A stretch of DNA of 64,000 nt, taken from contig JBJXHM010000021.1 of assembly GCA_046233115.1 (NCBI GenBank), positions 4,976 through 68,975 of the forward strand, read 5' to 3'. Below are positions 1 through 8,445 of this stretch, one piece after another. The DNA is from JACOMY01 sp046233115 (GTDB lineage Bacteria; Pseudomonadota; Alphaproteobacteria; Kiloniellales; JACOMY01). The stretch's first letter is position 1. The number at the start of each line of letters is the position of its first letter. The notes beneath the pieces are model-generated. The model did no database searches and was not told the origin of the DNA. It saw only the letters and a list, made by a program, of their open reading frames with translations. The translations under genes were made by a program, and so were the position numbers.

Positions 1-1
1 T

Positions 2-1588
2 ATCAACGGCGATTCAGGAGACGACAGGATCTTCGGCGGCAGCGGCGACGACCACGCTCTGCAGGGCGTGGCTGGCAACGACACTATCTACGGCGGTGAC
101 GGGGATGACGTTCTACTAGCCGGGTCATCCGGCAGCGACACTGTTTTCGGCGGTTCAGGACAGGATTCCTACCTCTGGGGCGGAGGACGTATCGGCGACG
201 GAGGCAGCCACACTATCTTTGGTGGCTCCGGCGACGACTTCTCTCTCAGGGTATGGTTCGCTGACGGTTGGATCTACGGTGGCGACGGCAATGACCTATC
301 TCTGATCGGCGGCGACGGCCGTGACCGGCTCTTCGGTGGGGCAGGCTCAGATCAGCTTTTTGGTGGATCAGGACCCGATACGATCGTCGTGGGACCGGGC
401 GATCCGAGCCCTGGCGACTACTATCACGGTGGCTCAGGCGTCGATACGCTTGTTCTCCTGAGCGGTGCCACGCTCGGGAGCGCCGTCCTGATCTCCGTCG
501 AGACAATCATCGAGCCGACCGCCGGTCCTGGAGATGACATTCTCTTCGGCACCGACGGGCCCGACACTCTGGACGGGCTCAGCGGAGCCGACCGGCTCTA
601 CGGCCTGAGCGGAGACGATAGCCTGATCGGGAGCAGCGGCAACGATCGGCTCGGGGCCGGCTCGGGCGCCGACCAGGCCTATGGCGACGACGGCGAAGAC
701 GAGCTTCGCGGCGATGCCGGCGACGACAGCCTTGTCGGCGGCAGCGGCGCCGACACCCTCTTCGCCGGCGATGACCAGGACCGGCTCTATGGCAGCAGCG
801 GCGACGACCGGATGGTCGGCGGCAGCGGCAGCGACATTCTCTTCGGTGATGGTGGCCGGGACCGCCTGAACGGCGGCTCCGGCAGCGATACCGCCTATGG
901 CGGCGCCGAGGACGACGTCTTCATCGTCGATAGCCTAGGCGATCTGGTGTTCGAGACCGCGGCAGGCGGCTTCGACAGCCTGCGCTCCAACGCGCACGTC
1001 TACACCCTGGGCACCGGTGCCGAGGCCTTCATCGAGCTGGCCTTGCTGGCGCCCGGCGCCGGTGACGGCACCCTGGTCGGCAATGCCCTGGACAACAGCC
1101 TGCTCGGGAACGAGGGCGACAACCGCATGCGCGGCAACGAGGGCGACGACCGCCTGATCGGCGGGGCCGGCGACGATACCCTCTTCGGCGGGCGCGGCGG
1201 CGACCACTTCGAGGGCGGCAGCGGTGCCGACACCTTCTACATTCACCAGGGGGATGTCGCCTTCGGCGGCTCCGGCCAGGACGCCTTCCTCTTCGGCGGA
1301 TCGCCTTCCGGCACGGGCAGCCCGATCATCCGCGACTTCGACGGCCTGCTGGTGAACGCAGCCAACGGCGAGGACAAGCTGGTCTTCGCCACCGGCAGGG
1401 AGGTCGGCGTCTTCACCTACATCGAGAGCGCCGCCTTCTCGGGTGGTGGCAACTCCGAGGCGCGCTTCGCCGGCACGCGCCTGATCGAGGTCGACCAGGA
1501 CGGCGACGGCGCGCTCGACCAGTCCTTCCTGGTCGACCGTGTCACTGCCGCCAACCTGCTCACCGCCGGCGACTTTGTCTGGCTATAG
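2..1588 (+). CDS. RTX calcium-binding secreted protein (5' end outside window)
   Basis: The reading frame is open from base 2, so the visible 528 residues are the C-terminal part of a longer protein; the GTG at 68 is just an internal codon. The protein is built of GGxGxDxLx nonapeptides, which bind calcium in the parallel beta-roll of RTX proteins secreted by type I systems. A linker around 940-1075 reads VDSLGDLVFETAAGG and is typical of RTX haemolysin-like repeats. The C-terminus (about 1400-1585) has AAFSGGG, then DQDGDGALDQ, then LTAGDFVWL. This matches the usual C-terminal type I secretion region of serralysin-like RTX proteins. No enzymatic domain is visible, so the activity is unknown. 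No type I exporter genes are in the window. Another RTX gene follows 98 bases downstream. Confidence 0.9.
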   Translation: MNGDSGDDRIFGGSGDDHALQGVAGNDTIYGGDGDDVLLAGSSGSDTVFGGSGQDSYLWGGGRIGDGGSHTIFGGSGDDFSLRVWFADGWIYGGDGNDLSLIGGDGRDRLFGGAGSDQLFGGSGPDTIVVGPGDPSPGDYYHGGSGVDTLVLLSGATLGSAVLISVETIIEPTAGPGDDILFGTDGPDTLDGLSGADRLYGLSGDDSLIGSSGNDRLGAGSGADQAYGDDGEDELRGDAGDDSLVGGSGADTLFAGDDQDRLYGSSGDDRMVGGSGSDILFGDGGRDRLNGGSGSDTAYGGAEDDVFIVDSLGDLVFETAAGGFDSLRSNAHVYTLGTGAEAFIELALLAPGAGDGTLVGNALDNSLLGNEGDNRMRGNEGDDRLIGGAGDDTLFGGRGGDHFEGGSGADTFYIHQGDVAFGGSGQDAFLFGGSPSGTGSPIIRDFDGLLVNAANGEDKLVFATGREVGVFTYIESAAFSGGGNSEARFAGTRLIEVDQDGDGALDQSFLVDRVTAANLLTAGDFVWL

Positions 1589-1686
1589 CGGCCTATTGGA
1601 GACGCCCACGACCGCATCACGGTCGGTCAAATAGCCACCCCACTTGATCATCAGGCGTGCGTGTTCAGTAAAAAAGGAACACTCTC

Positions 1687-3042
1687 ATGGCAAACATTAC
1701 TGGCACCGATCTCAATGATCTCTTGTTCGGAACAACTCTTGACGACCGCATCTATGGGCTGGACGGCCGAGACAAGCTCTTCGGCGGCGCCGGAGAGGAT
1801 ACAATCTACGGTGGCGATGGGAATGACCTCTCTATTTTGGGCGGAGACGGAAACGATACCGTGTTCGGTGGGTCAGGAGCCGATACCCGCTTTGACGGAA
1901 ATGATGGAAATGACACCATCTATGGAGGTTCTGGAAACGACAACTATAGTGGTGGAAACACTGGCAACGATACCTGGTTCGGTGGTGACGGTGACGATGG
2001 CGCCCGCTTGGGAGGCGGGGGCATAACCGGAGGGCCAGGCAACGACACCCTGTTCGGCGGCACCGGCAACGACAGAGGCTTCCTTGCCGGAGGGGACGAT
2101 GGCGGCGCTCTCTACGGCGGGACCGGAAACGACTATGATTTTCGCGGGCATAGTCGCGCTGACAGACTTTATGCGGACAGTGGCGCGGATTACTCCTTCT
2201 TCGGCCGCGAAAGTGACGACACTATTTTTGGCGGTGATGGTGACGACAGCATTTTACATGGAGACGATCAAATTTATCGCCCAGACGCTGGAAATGACAC
2301 AATATACGGAGGATCTGGTAAAGATTACTTGCTCTTTGGAAACGAGAAGAATGACACGGTTTTCGGCGACAGCGGAGATGACGGTCGACTTTACGGTGGA
2401 GAGGGGGCCGACTGGGTTTCAGCAGGCCATGGAAACGACTCTTATGTCTTCGGAGGCAGTGGCAACGACCGCCTCTACGGCGGTCCTGGAGACGATCGTT
2501 CGCTGCTAGGCGGTGACAACGACGACTGGTTCTTCGGTGGCAGCGGAACTGATCGCGTCCTCCGCGGCAACAGCGGCCTCGATAGCCTGTTCGGCGGCAG
2601 CGGGGCAGATACCGGCCTGTCGGGCGGCGGCGACAGGGACTATGTCGCTGGGGGCGCGGGAGCAGATGTCCGCCTCTTCGGCGCTGCCAACAGTGACAAG
2701 ATCTTCGGTGGAGCGGACGATGACTCGTTCCTGTTCGGTGGGTGGGGACACGACACCATCAATGCTGGCCGCGGGAGAGACTCGTACCTCTATGGGGCCA
2801 GCGGCCACGACATCGTTAGAGGAGGGCGCGGACATGATGCCTTCCTCTACGGCGGGGCCGGCATCGACAGCCTCTTCGGCGGCAGTGGCAACGACACCTT
2901 GAACGCTGCCAGCCAGGGGGAGTTGCAGGCGGGCGATCTCTTCGATGGCGGGGCCGGCTCCGACACCCTCATGCTGGCGAACGGCGTCAGCCTGCCCGCC
3001 GGTGTGACGCTCACCTCCATCGAGTTCGTCATCTACGGGTAG
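1687..3042 (+). CDS. RTX calcium-binding protein without a clear secretion tail
   Basis: This 451-residue protein is almost entirely RTX nonapeptides. It begins MANITGTDLNDLLFG, a common start for stand-alone RTX proteins, and AGGAA lies about 10 bases before the ATG. It ends right after a DGGAGSDTLMLANG...SIEFVIYG module. The neighbour at 2-1588 and many homologues continue from such modules into further repeats or a DFxL-type C-terminus. That ending is missing here, so the protein may be truncated or may use another signal. The first 800 bases use many A/T-ending codons, while the last 500 are strongly GC-ending, which suggests a mosaic origin. Repeats such as GGSGNDTxFGG are expected to bind calcium. 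The gene converges on the histidine kinase gene, 47 bases away. Confidence 0.88.
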   Translation: MANITGTDLNDLLFGTTLDDRIYGLDGRDKLFGGAGEDTIYGGDGNDLSILGGDGNDTVFGGSGADTRFDGNDGNDTIYGGSGNDNYSGGNTGNDTWFGGDGDDGARLGGGGITGGPGNDTLFGGTGNDRGFLAGGDDGGALYGGTGNDYDFRGHSRADRLYADSGADYSFFGRESDDTIFGGDGDDSILHGDDQIYRPDAGNDTIYGGSGKDYLLFGNEKNDTVFGDSGDDGRLYGGEGADWVSAGHGNDSYVFGGSGNDRLYGGPGDDRSLLGGDNDDWFFGGSGTDRVLRGNSGLDSLFGGSGADTGLSGGGDRDYVAGGAGADVRLFGAANSDKIFGGADDDSFLFGGWGHDTINAGRGRDSYLYGASGHDIVRGGRGHDAFLYGGAGIDSLFGGSGNDTLNAASQGELQAGDLFDGGAGSDTLMLANGVSLPAGVTLTSIEFVIYG

Positions 3043-3089
3043 GCGGTACGCCCTCTATCGCCCTCTATGGCCAGCGACTTCGTCCGGCT

Positions 3090-5852
3090 TTAACGCAACC
3101 GACCGAACCTGGCCTGCACCGCCTCGGCGAAACTGACACCGCCGGACGCCTCGGCCAGCGCCGGCAGGGTCACGCAGAAGGTGGAGCCCTCGGCGCTTGA
3201 TCTCTCCAGCACGATGGTGCCGCCGAAGGAGCGCACGATCTGGGCCGAGATGGCCAGCCCCAGGCCGCTGCCCTTGGCCTGGCCCGCACGCTCGCGCCAG
3301 CCGCGTGCGAACTTGGTGAAGAGGCGCTCGTGCTCGGAACTGGGCACACCGGGGCCGTTGTCGGCCACGCGGATCTCGACCCTGTCCTCGTTCAGGGTGA
3401 CGCTGCCGCGTACGAAGCGGCGTCCGGCCGTGTTGAACTTGATGGCGTTCGACAGCAGGTTGAGGAAGACCTGCTTCAGCCGGTCGGGATCGGCCTCGAC
3501 CCAGCCCGCGACCGGGACCTGCAGCTCCAGCGCCACACCCTGCCGCTCGGCCAGGCCGGCCATGGTGTCGGCCGCGTCGGCCAGGACCTTGGCGGCATCG
3601 ACCCGCTCCAGGTTCCACTCCATCTGATCGCGCTCCATCCGGCCAAGGTCGAGGATCTCGTCCAGCAGGCGGGTCAGGCGCTCGCTCTCCTCGTGGATGA
3701 TCTGGATGAAGCGGCGGCTGCGCTCCGGATCGAGGTCGCGGCGGTCGTTCAAGAGCTCCGAGAAGGAACGGATCGAGGTCATGGGCGTGCGCAGCTCGTG
3801 GCTGACGCGGCTGAGGAAGTCGTCCTTCATCTCGTCGAGCTGGGTCAGCTTCTCGTTGGCCGCGCGCAGCTGCTCGGCGGTCTGGCGCAGCTCCTCCGAC
3901 TTGCGCTCCAGCTCGCGGCTATGCTCGATCGCCTGCTGGGTCTCCTCCAACAGCGCCATCACCGTGCTGACGCTCAAGACCTCGCCCTTGGCGATGCGCG
4001 AGACCATGAGGCGAGCCGAGGCGGCGCCGATGCCGCCGGCGAGCTGGCGCTCGACGAAGCCGATGAGCTGCGGGTCCGGCAGCGGCGACTGTCCGGGCCG
4101 GCCCTGCAGGCGGGCGTGTTCGCGGAACAGGCCTTCCGCACGCGCTGGTCCCAGCACCGCACGGGCCAGGTTGAAGAGATCCTCCACTCGGGCGGAACGC
4201 GGCAGGGCCGGTAGGGCGGCATCGTCGCCACGGGCGAAGACATCGACGAAGAGGGCCGACTGCAAGCGCTCGATCGGGGTTTGGGTGGTGACCAGCGAGA
4301 CCCCGATGTAGGTCAGGCTGTTCAGCAGCAGGCTCCAGAAGACGGCATGCACCAAGGGGTCCCAGCCGGTGGTGCCGAACAGCGCGGTCGGCTTCAGGAT
4401 ATGGATGCCCCAGGGCCCCTCGTGCACCAGCCCTCCCAGGTCCCAGCCCAACGCGAAGGAGGGCAGCAACAGGCAATAGAGCCAGACCAGCACCCCGACG
4501 CTGAGTCCGGCGAAGGCCCCCATCTTGGTGGCGTTGCGCCAGCAGACCCCGCCGATCAGCGCCGGCAGGAACTGCGCCACGCCGACGAAGGAGATCAGGC
4601 CGATGGAGGCCAGCGCCACCGAGGCCGTCGATTCACGGTAGTAGAGGAAGCCCAGCCCCAGGATGGCGACGATGGCGATGCGGCGGATCAGCAGCAGGGT
4701 GGCCGAGATGTCGCCACGCGCGTCGCCGCGCAGCAGGTTGGCGCGCAGCAACAGCGGCGTCACCAGGTGGTTGGAGATCATGATCGACAGCGCGATCGAG
4801 GCCACGATCACCATCGAGGTCGCCGCCGAGAGCCCGCCGATGAAAGCGAGCACCGCCAGCGCCTCGTTGCCCGCCGCCAGCGGCAGGGTCAGGACGAAGA
4901 GGTCCGGGTTGGCGGTCTCCGGCAGGGTCGAGAGCCCGGCCAGCGCAATCGGCACCACGAAGATGGTGATGAGGAAGAGATAGAGCGGAAACAGCCAGGC
5001 GGCGGTCGCCAGGTGACGTTCCTCGCGGTTCTCGACGATCGCCACCTGGAACTGCCGTGGCAGGCAGACGATCGCCGCGGCCGACAGCAGGGTGATGGTG
5101 ATCCAGCGCGGCTCGTAACCCTCCGAGAAGGTATAGAGGCGCTGCACCGCGGCGCTCCAGTCGGCATTGCGGAAGGCGCCCAGCCCGTCGCCCAGCCCCA
5201 GGGTGACGCTGAGGCCGACCGCGATCAGGGCGAAGAGCTTCACCACCGATTCGAAGGCAATCGCGGCGACCACGCCCGGATGGCTCTCGTCGGCGCCGAG
5301 GTTGCGGGTGCCGAAGAGGAACACGAAGACGGCCAGCACCACCGCCACCCAGAAGCCGTTGTCGGCCAGCAGGCCGAGGCTCAGCGCCCCGCTCTCCACC
5401 TCCACCCGGCTGAGGGCGTTGAAGGAGGTGGCGACGGCCTTGAGCTGCAGCGCGATATAGGGAGTGATGCCGATGATCGCGATCACCGTCACCAGGGCAG
5501 AGAGCGCGGAGCTCTTGCCGTAGCGCGCGGAGATGAAATCGGCGATGGAGGTGATCTGCTGGTCCTTGGTGATCCGGACCAGCTTGCGCAGCAGCAGCCA
5601 CCAGCCCATGAACACCAGGGTCGGCCCCAGGTAGATCGGAATGAACTCCAGCCCGCTGCGCGCCGCCGTGCCGACCGCGCCGTAGAAGGTCCACGACGTG
5701 CAGTAGACCGCAAGCGACAGGGTGTAGACCACCGGCGAGGCGATGAAGCGGGCGCGCCCCTTCTCCACCGCCTTGTCGCTGAGATAGGCGATGAGGAAGA
5801 GCAGCAGCAGATAGCAGCCGCCGATCAGAAGGATGAGGCTCGGCGCCAGCAT
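3090..5852 (-). CDS. Sodium:solute symporter-type sensor histidine kinase (CbrA/PutP-HK family)
   Basis: This 920-residue fusion has about 12-13 hydrophobic segments in residues 1-500, starting LILLIGGCYLLLLFLIAYL. They resemble the SSSF (PutP-like) transporter fold, for example the stretch YTLSLAVYCTSWTFYGAVG. A soluble helical linker rich in E, L, R and Q follows (about 600-680). The HisKA box SHELRTPMTSIRSFSELL has its phospho-acceptor at His685. The HATPase domain shows LLSNAIKF (N box), DNGPGVP (G1) and GSGLGL (G2). Known relatives such as CbrA couple substrate or ion passage to phosphorylation of a response regulator. The ligand cannot be read from the sequence. A small membrane protein gene lies 53 bases upstream, then a CheY-like regulator, all on the same strand. 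No PAS domain is obvious. Confidence 0.93.
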   Translation of the reverse strand: MLAPSLILLIGGCYLLLLFLIAYLSDKAVEKGRARFIASPVVYTLSLAVYCTSWTFYGAVGTAARSGLEFIPIYLGPTLVFMGWWLLLRKLVRITKDQQITSIADFISARYGKSSALSALVTVIAIIGITPYIALQLKAVATSFNALSRVEVESGALSLGLLADNGFWVAVVLAVFVFLFGTRNLGADESHPGVVAAIAFESVVKLFALIAVGLSVTLGLGDGLGAFRNADWSAAVQRLYTFSEGYEPRWITITLLSAAAIVCLPRQFQVAIVENREERHLATAAWLFPLYLFLITIFVVPIALAGLSTLPETANPDLFVLTLPLAAGNEALAVLAFIGGLSAATSMVIVASIALSIMISNHLVTPLLLRANLLRGDARGDISATLLLIRRIAIVAILGLGFLYYRESTASVALASIGLISFVGVAQFLPALIGGVCWRNATKMGAFAGLSVGVLVWLYCLLLPSFALGWDLGGLVHEGPWGIHILKPTALFGTTGWDPLVHAVFWSLLLNSLTYIGVSLVTTQTPIERLQSALFVDVFARGDDAALPALPRSARVEDLFNLARAVLGPARAEGLFREHARLQGRPGQSPLPDPQLIGFVERQLAGGIGAASARLMVSRIAKGEVLSVSTVMALLEETQQAIEHSRELERKSEELRQTAEQLRAANEKLTQLDEMKDDFLSRVSHELRTPMTSIRSFSELLNDRRDLDPERSRRFIQIIHEESERLTRLLDEILDLGRMERDQMEWNLERVDAAKVLADAADTMAGLAERQGVALELQVPVAGWVEADPDRLKQVFLNLLSNAIKFNTAGRRFVRGSVTLNEDRVEIRVADNGPGVPSSEHERLFTKFARGWRERAGQAKGSGLGLAISAQIVRSFGGTIVLERSSAEGSTFCVTLPALAEASGGVSFAEAVQARFGRLR

Positions 5853-5905
5853 CGCCGGCTCTAGTGCGCCTTGCGCTCAGGCGCAACCGGTGGGCTTGCC
5901 ATGAC

Positions 5906-6172
5906 CTAGTCCTGCGCCTCGTCGCTGGCGCGCGCCTGCTGCAGATGGCGAGCGGCGACCGCAGTCAGCAGGATGCCGACCAGCCAGATGGCGAAGATGT
6001 AGATCAGCAGCAGCGGCATGCCGAACAGGAAGTGGCCGCCGTCGAAGAGACTCAGCAGTGGCGGCATGAACAGCAGCAGGCCGACCAGGGGGAGGAACCA
6101 ACTGAGATCCCGCGCCCGACCGGGGACCTCGCGCAGCCGCTCTGCCCTCCCCTGCCCGGCCGGCCGTCTCAT
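5906..6172 (-). CDS. Small two-helix membrane protein
   Basis: The 88-residue product has a basic N-terminus (residues 1-22) and then two hydrophobic helices, about 24-45 (FLPLVGLLLFMPPLL) and 51-73 (MPLLLIYIFAIWLVGILL), with a short charged tail. Its ATG overlaps the stop of the upstream response-regulator gene by 4 bases (ATGA), indicating translational coupling. Small membrane proteins of this shape commonly sit beside sodium:solute symporters, and some are symporter accessory subunits. By inference it may pair with the symporter part of the histidine kinase encoded next. I do not recognise a named family with certainty. Confidence 0.75.
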   Translation of the reverse strand: MRRPAGQGRAERLREVPGRARDLSWFLPLVGLLLFMPPLLSLFDGGHFLFGMPLLLIYIFAIWLVGILLTAVAARHLQQARASDEAQD

Positions 6173-6555
6173 GACCGCACCGGACGGGCCTGCTTCAGCA
6201 AGAGCTGCACACGCTGCACCAGGTCTTTGTTGCCGAAGGGCTTGGTGACGAAGTCGTCGGCCCCCAGGTCCATCATCCGCTGTCGATCCACCGCCTGGCC
6301 CTTGGCGGTCAGCACCATCACCGGCAGCGACTTCGAGGTCGGCGTGGCCCGGAGCTTGGCCAGCACCTCGAACCCGCTGGTACTGGGAATCATCGCATCC
6401 AGGATCAAGAGGTCGGGCCTTTGCCGCGAGACCTCGGCCAAGGCTTCCTCGCCGTCGCCGACCGCATGCACCTCATAGCCCTCGTGGCTCAAGAGAAAGC
6501 GCAAGGATTCGACGATGAAGGGCTCATCCTCGGCAATGAGAATTCTGTTGGGCAT
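6169..6555 (-). CDS. Single-domain (CheY-like) response regulator
   Basis: The 128 residues make one receiver domain and nothing else. The acidic pocket is Glu9/Asp10, the phospho-acceptor is Asp53 in LLILDAMIP, the switch Thr83 is in VMVLTAKG, and Lys105 is in FVTKPFGN. There is no DNA-binding or enzymatic output domain. It is the first gene of a tight set with the small membrane protein (4-base overlap) and the symporter-kinase, so it is the likely partner of that kinase. It must act by protein contact or as a phosphate shuttle. The XRE regulator gene encoded 87 bases upstream contains a HisKA-like segment and is a candidate target (inference). Confidence 0.93.
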   Translation of the reverse strand: MPNRILIAEDEPFIVESLRFLLSHEGYEVHAVGDGEEALAEVSRQRPDLLILDAMIPSTSGFEVLAKLRATPTSKSLPVMVLTAKGQAVDRQRMMDLGADDFVTKPFGNKDLVQRVQLLLKQARPVRS

Positions 6556-6641
6556 GACCCTCTCCCTGTCGCCCTTCGCCGTCTTGCCATGACCACCCTT
6601 TGCGGGGTCTTGTGGCGCCTTCGCGCCATAGTGACGCCTCC

Positions 6642-8198
6642 TCAGGCGTTGTGCAAAGCCGATTGCCGTTCAGCCTCTCGGATAGCGGAGCGTTCCGCGA
6701 CCAGGGCCTCGTGCGCACGCTGCTGGCAGCCGCCGCGCCGGCAGGAGCGGCACTCGAAGCCGACCTCGGTACCCAGATCGTTGCTGCGCCCGCCGTAGAC
6801 GTCGCCATAGGCCAGGCGGTCGAGGTGCAGGGCCTCGCAGCCCAGCATCACGCTGAACTGCGCCGGCGGCCGGCCATAGCCGTTCCAGCCCTTGGCCGAG
6901 GCCTGGGCGACGAAGAGGTAGCGCGCCCCGTCCGGCATCAGCGCCAGCTGAGTCACCGTGCGCCCCGGCGTCGCCAGGGCGGTGTAGACCGGCCAGAGCG
7001 GACAGGCGCCGCCGTAGCGCGGCATGCGCAGGCCCGGCAGGCTGAAGCGCTTGGAGATGTTGCCGGCCGGATCGCTGCGCAGGAAGGCGAAGGGCACGCC
7101 CTCCTGGCCGGGGCGGCGCAGAGTTACCAGGCGATGGGCCACCTGCTCGAAGCTGGCGCCAAAGGCGAAGGCCAGCCGGTCGACGTCGTAGCGGGCCTGC
7201 TCTGCCGCCTCCAGGAAGGCCTCGTAGGGGAAGAGCAGCGCCGCCGCCGTGTAGCGCACCAGCGCCAGCTTGCAGCGCCGCCGGGCGGCATCGCTGGTCA
7301 GACGCTCGTCATCGACCAGACTGTCGAGCAGGCGGTCCAACTCCTCGGCGACCAGATGACGGGCGATCAGGAAGCGGCGGCTGGCCTCCGGCAGGGCGGT
7401 GACCGCATCGCGGTCGCAGAGGCCGGCCAAGGCCTCGATCCGCGCCTGCACGCCCAGCGAGGAGAGCCACTGGTGCGCCCCTTCGTTGCCGGACCCGCCC
7501 GAGAGCTTGCGACGCAGCGCATCCGCCCCCTCCTCCAGTGCTGCGAAGTGGTTGCGGTGGTCGATGATGAAGTCGTCGACCTCCTTGGCCGGCGAGCTGG
7601 CGTGCAGCTTGCTGCCGCTGTCCTCCAGCATGTCGATCATGCTGCGCGCACTGCGCCCCAGGCTGTCGCTCTCGGCGGCGATGATCCGGGCGAAGCGCTG
7701 GCGCTCGGCGTCGCCCAGTCCCTGAAAGTCCTGCAGGATCTCGGAAAAGGAGCGGATCGAGGTGATCCGGGTCAGGATCTGGTGCGAGAGATCGCGCAGG
7801 CCGGGGTCGCGGCTCACCCGTTCCGACAGCGCGACCGCGGTGTCGGTGGCGTCCTGCAGGCTGCGGTGCGCGCGCACCATGGCCTTGGCCCATTCCGGGT
7901 AGCGGCCGACGAAGCTGCCGATGCGATCCTCGTCCTGGTCCGGCAGGGCCATGCCGCGCGCCAGCTCAACCATCTCCTGAAAGAGTCGGGTGTCCTCGAC
8001 CGCGGTAAGGTCGGCCAGCGGCATGTCCAGCGCCTTGGCGATCCGGCGCAGCAGCGCGCCGCCGATTAGACGCTTGTCGTGTTCGATCAGGTTCATGTAG
8101 GCGCCGGAGATTCCGACAGCCTCGGCCAGCGCACGCTGGGTCAGACCCAACAAACGGCGGCGCTCCACGATTCTCGCTCCGATCGGCACTCTGGCCAT
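6642..8198 (-). CDS. XRE-family regulator with HisKA-like insert and DUF2083-type C-terminal domain
   Basis: I chose the ATG at 8198 (MARVPIGARIVERRRLLGLT) because GGGAG lies 7-12 bases upstream and the HTH starts immediately; the longer frame to 8447 crosses the promoter region. The product is 518 residues. Residues about 8-62 are an XRE helix-turn-helix (LTQRALAEAVGISGAYMNLI). Around residues 130-195 is SHQILTRITSIRSFSEIL, a HisKA-like helix pair with His139 but no following ATPase domain. The C-terminal half has FAFGASFEQVAHRL (about 343-356) and a Cys-rich end CRSCRRGGCQQR (about 480-492), typical of short-chain fatty-acyl regulators (ScfR/RamB/PrpC-regulator type, DUF2083). No HExxH metallopeptidase motif is seen. 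It is divergent from an ABC importer, which is its likely target. Confidence 0.88.
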   Translation of the reverse strand: MARVPIGARIVERRRLLGLTQRALAEAVGISGAYMNLIEHDKRLIGGALLRRIAKALDMPLADLTAVEDTRLFQEMVELARGMALPDQDEDRIGSFVGRYPEWAKAMVRAHRSLQDATDTAVALSERVSRDPGLRDLSHQILTRITSIRSFSEILQDFQGLGDAERQRFARIIAAESDSLGRSARSMIDMLEDSGSKLHASSPAKEVDDFIIDHRNHFAALEEGADALRRKLSGGSGNEGAHQWLSSLGVQARIEALAGLCDRDAVTALPEASRRFLIARHLVAEELDRLLDSLVDDERLTSDAARRRCKLALVRYTAAALLFPYEAFLEAAEQARYDVDRLAFAFGASFEQVAHRLVTLRRPGQEGVPFAFLRSDPAGNISKRFSLPGLRMPRYGGACPLWPVYTALATPGRTVTQLALMPDGARYLFVAQASAKGWNGYGRPPAQFSVMLGCEALHLDRLAYGDVYGGRSNDLGTEVGFECRSCRRGGCQQRAHEALVAERSAIREAERQSALHNA

Positions 8199-8263
8199 TG
8201 ACGTCTCTCCCGATCCCGGGGGTCCGCTTTGCGGGACCTTCCCTGCACCCGGCCAAGCCAGGC

Positions 8264-8328
8264 TGAGTAAAGAAATTAACAGGCGAGAGCCCCTAGGAGA
8301 AGAAAATTTACTCAAATTAGCAAAGCGG
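8264..8328. promoter_or_regulatory. Candidate operator region between XRE regulator and ABC importer
   Basis: In this AT-rich part of the 247-base divergent intergenic region, TGAGTAAA (8264-8271) is repeated inverted as TTTACTCA (8307-8314), with 35 bases between. Directly after it, AATTAGCAAAG contains a sequence close to the TTTGCAAA-like sites reported for RamB/ScfR-type regulators. The position fits autoregulation of the XRE gene and control of the transporter operon. Function is inference; no footprint data can be read here. Confidence 0.4.
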
Positions 8329-8445
8329 CGGATGGTTTGTTGCGCGCAAGCGGGCAAGCACCGCTTAGTGCCTGTCGTACGAGAGCCAAGGACGTCGGTG
8401 CAGATGAGCTGCATCCACCAAGGCTCCGAGACGGGAGGAAAATTC

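Noticed and set aside
4281..5864. 527-codon plus-strand frame opposite the histidine kinase
   Set aside because: The sense strand encodes a complete symporter-kinase with all motifs; the opposite frame is an effect of high GC at third positions.
6613..6628. TGGCGC/GCGCCA hairpin between the response-regulator and XRE genes as a terminator
   Set aside because: There is no T-run on either side and the stem is only six pairs; transcription may pass through.
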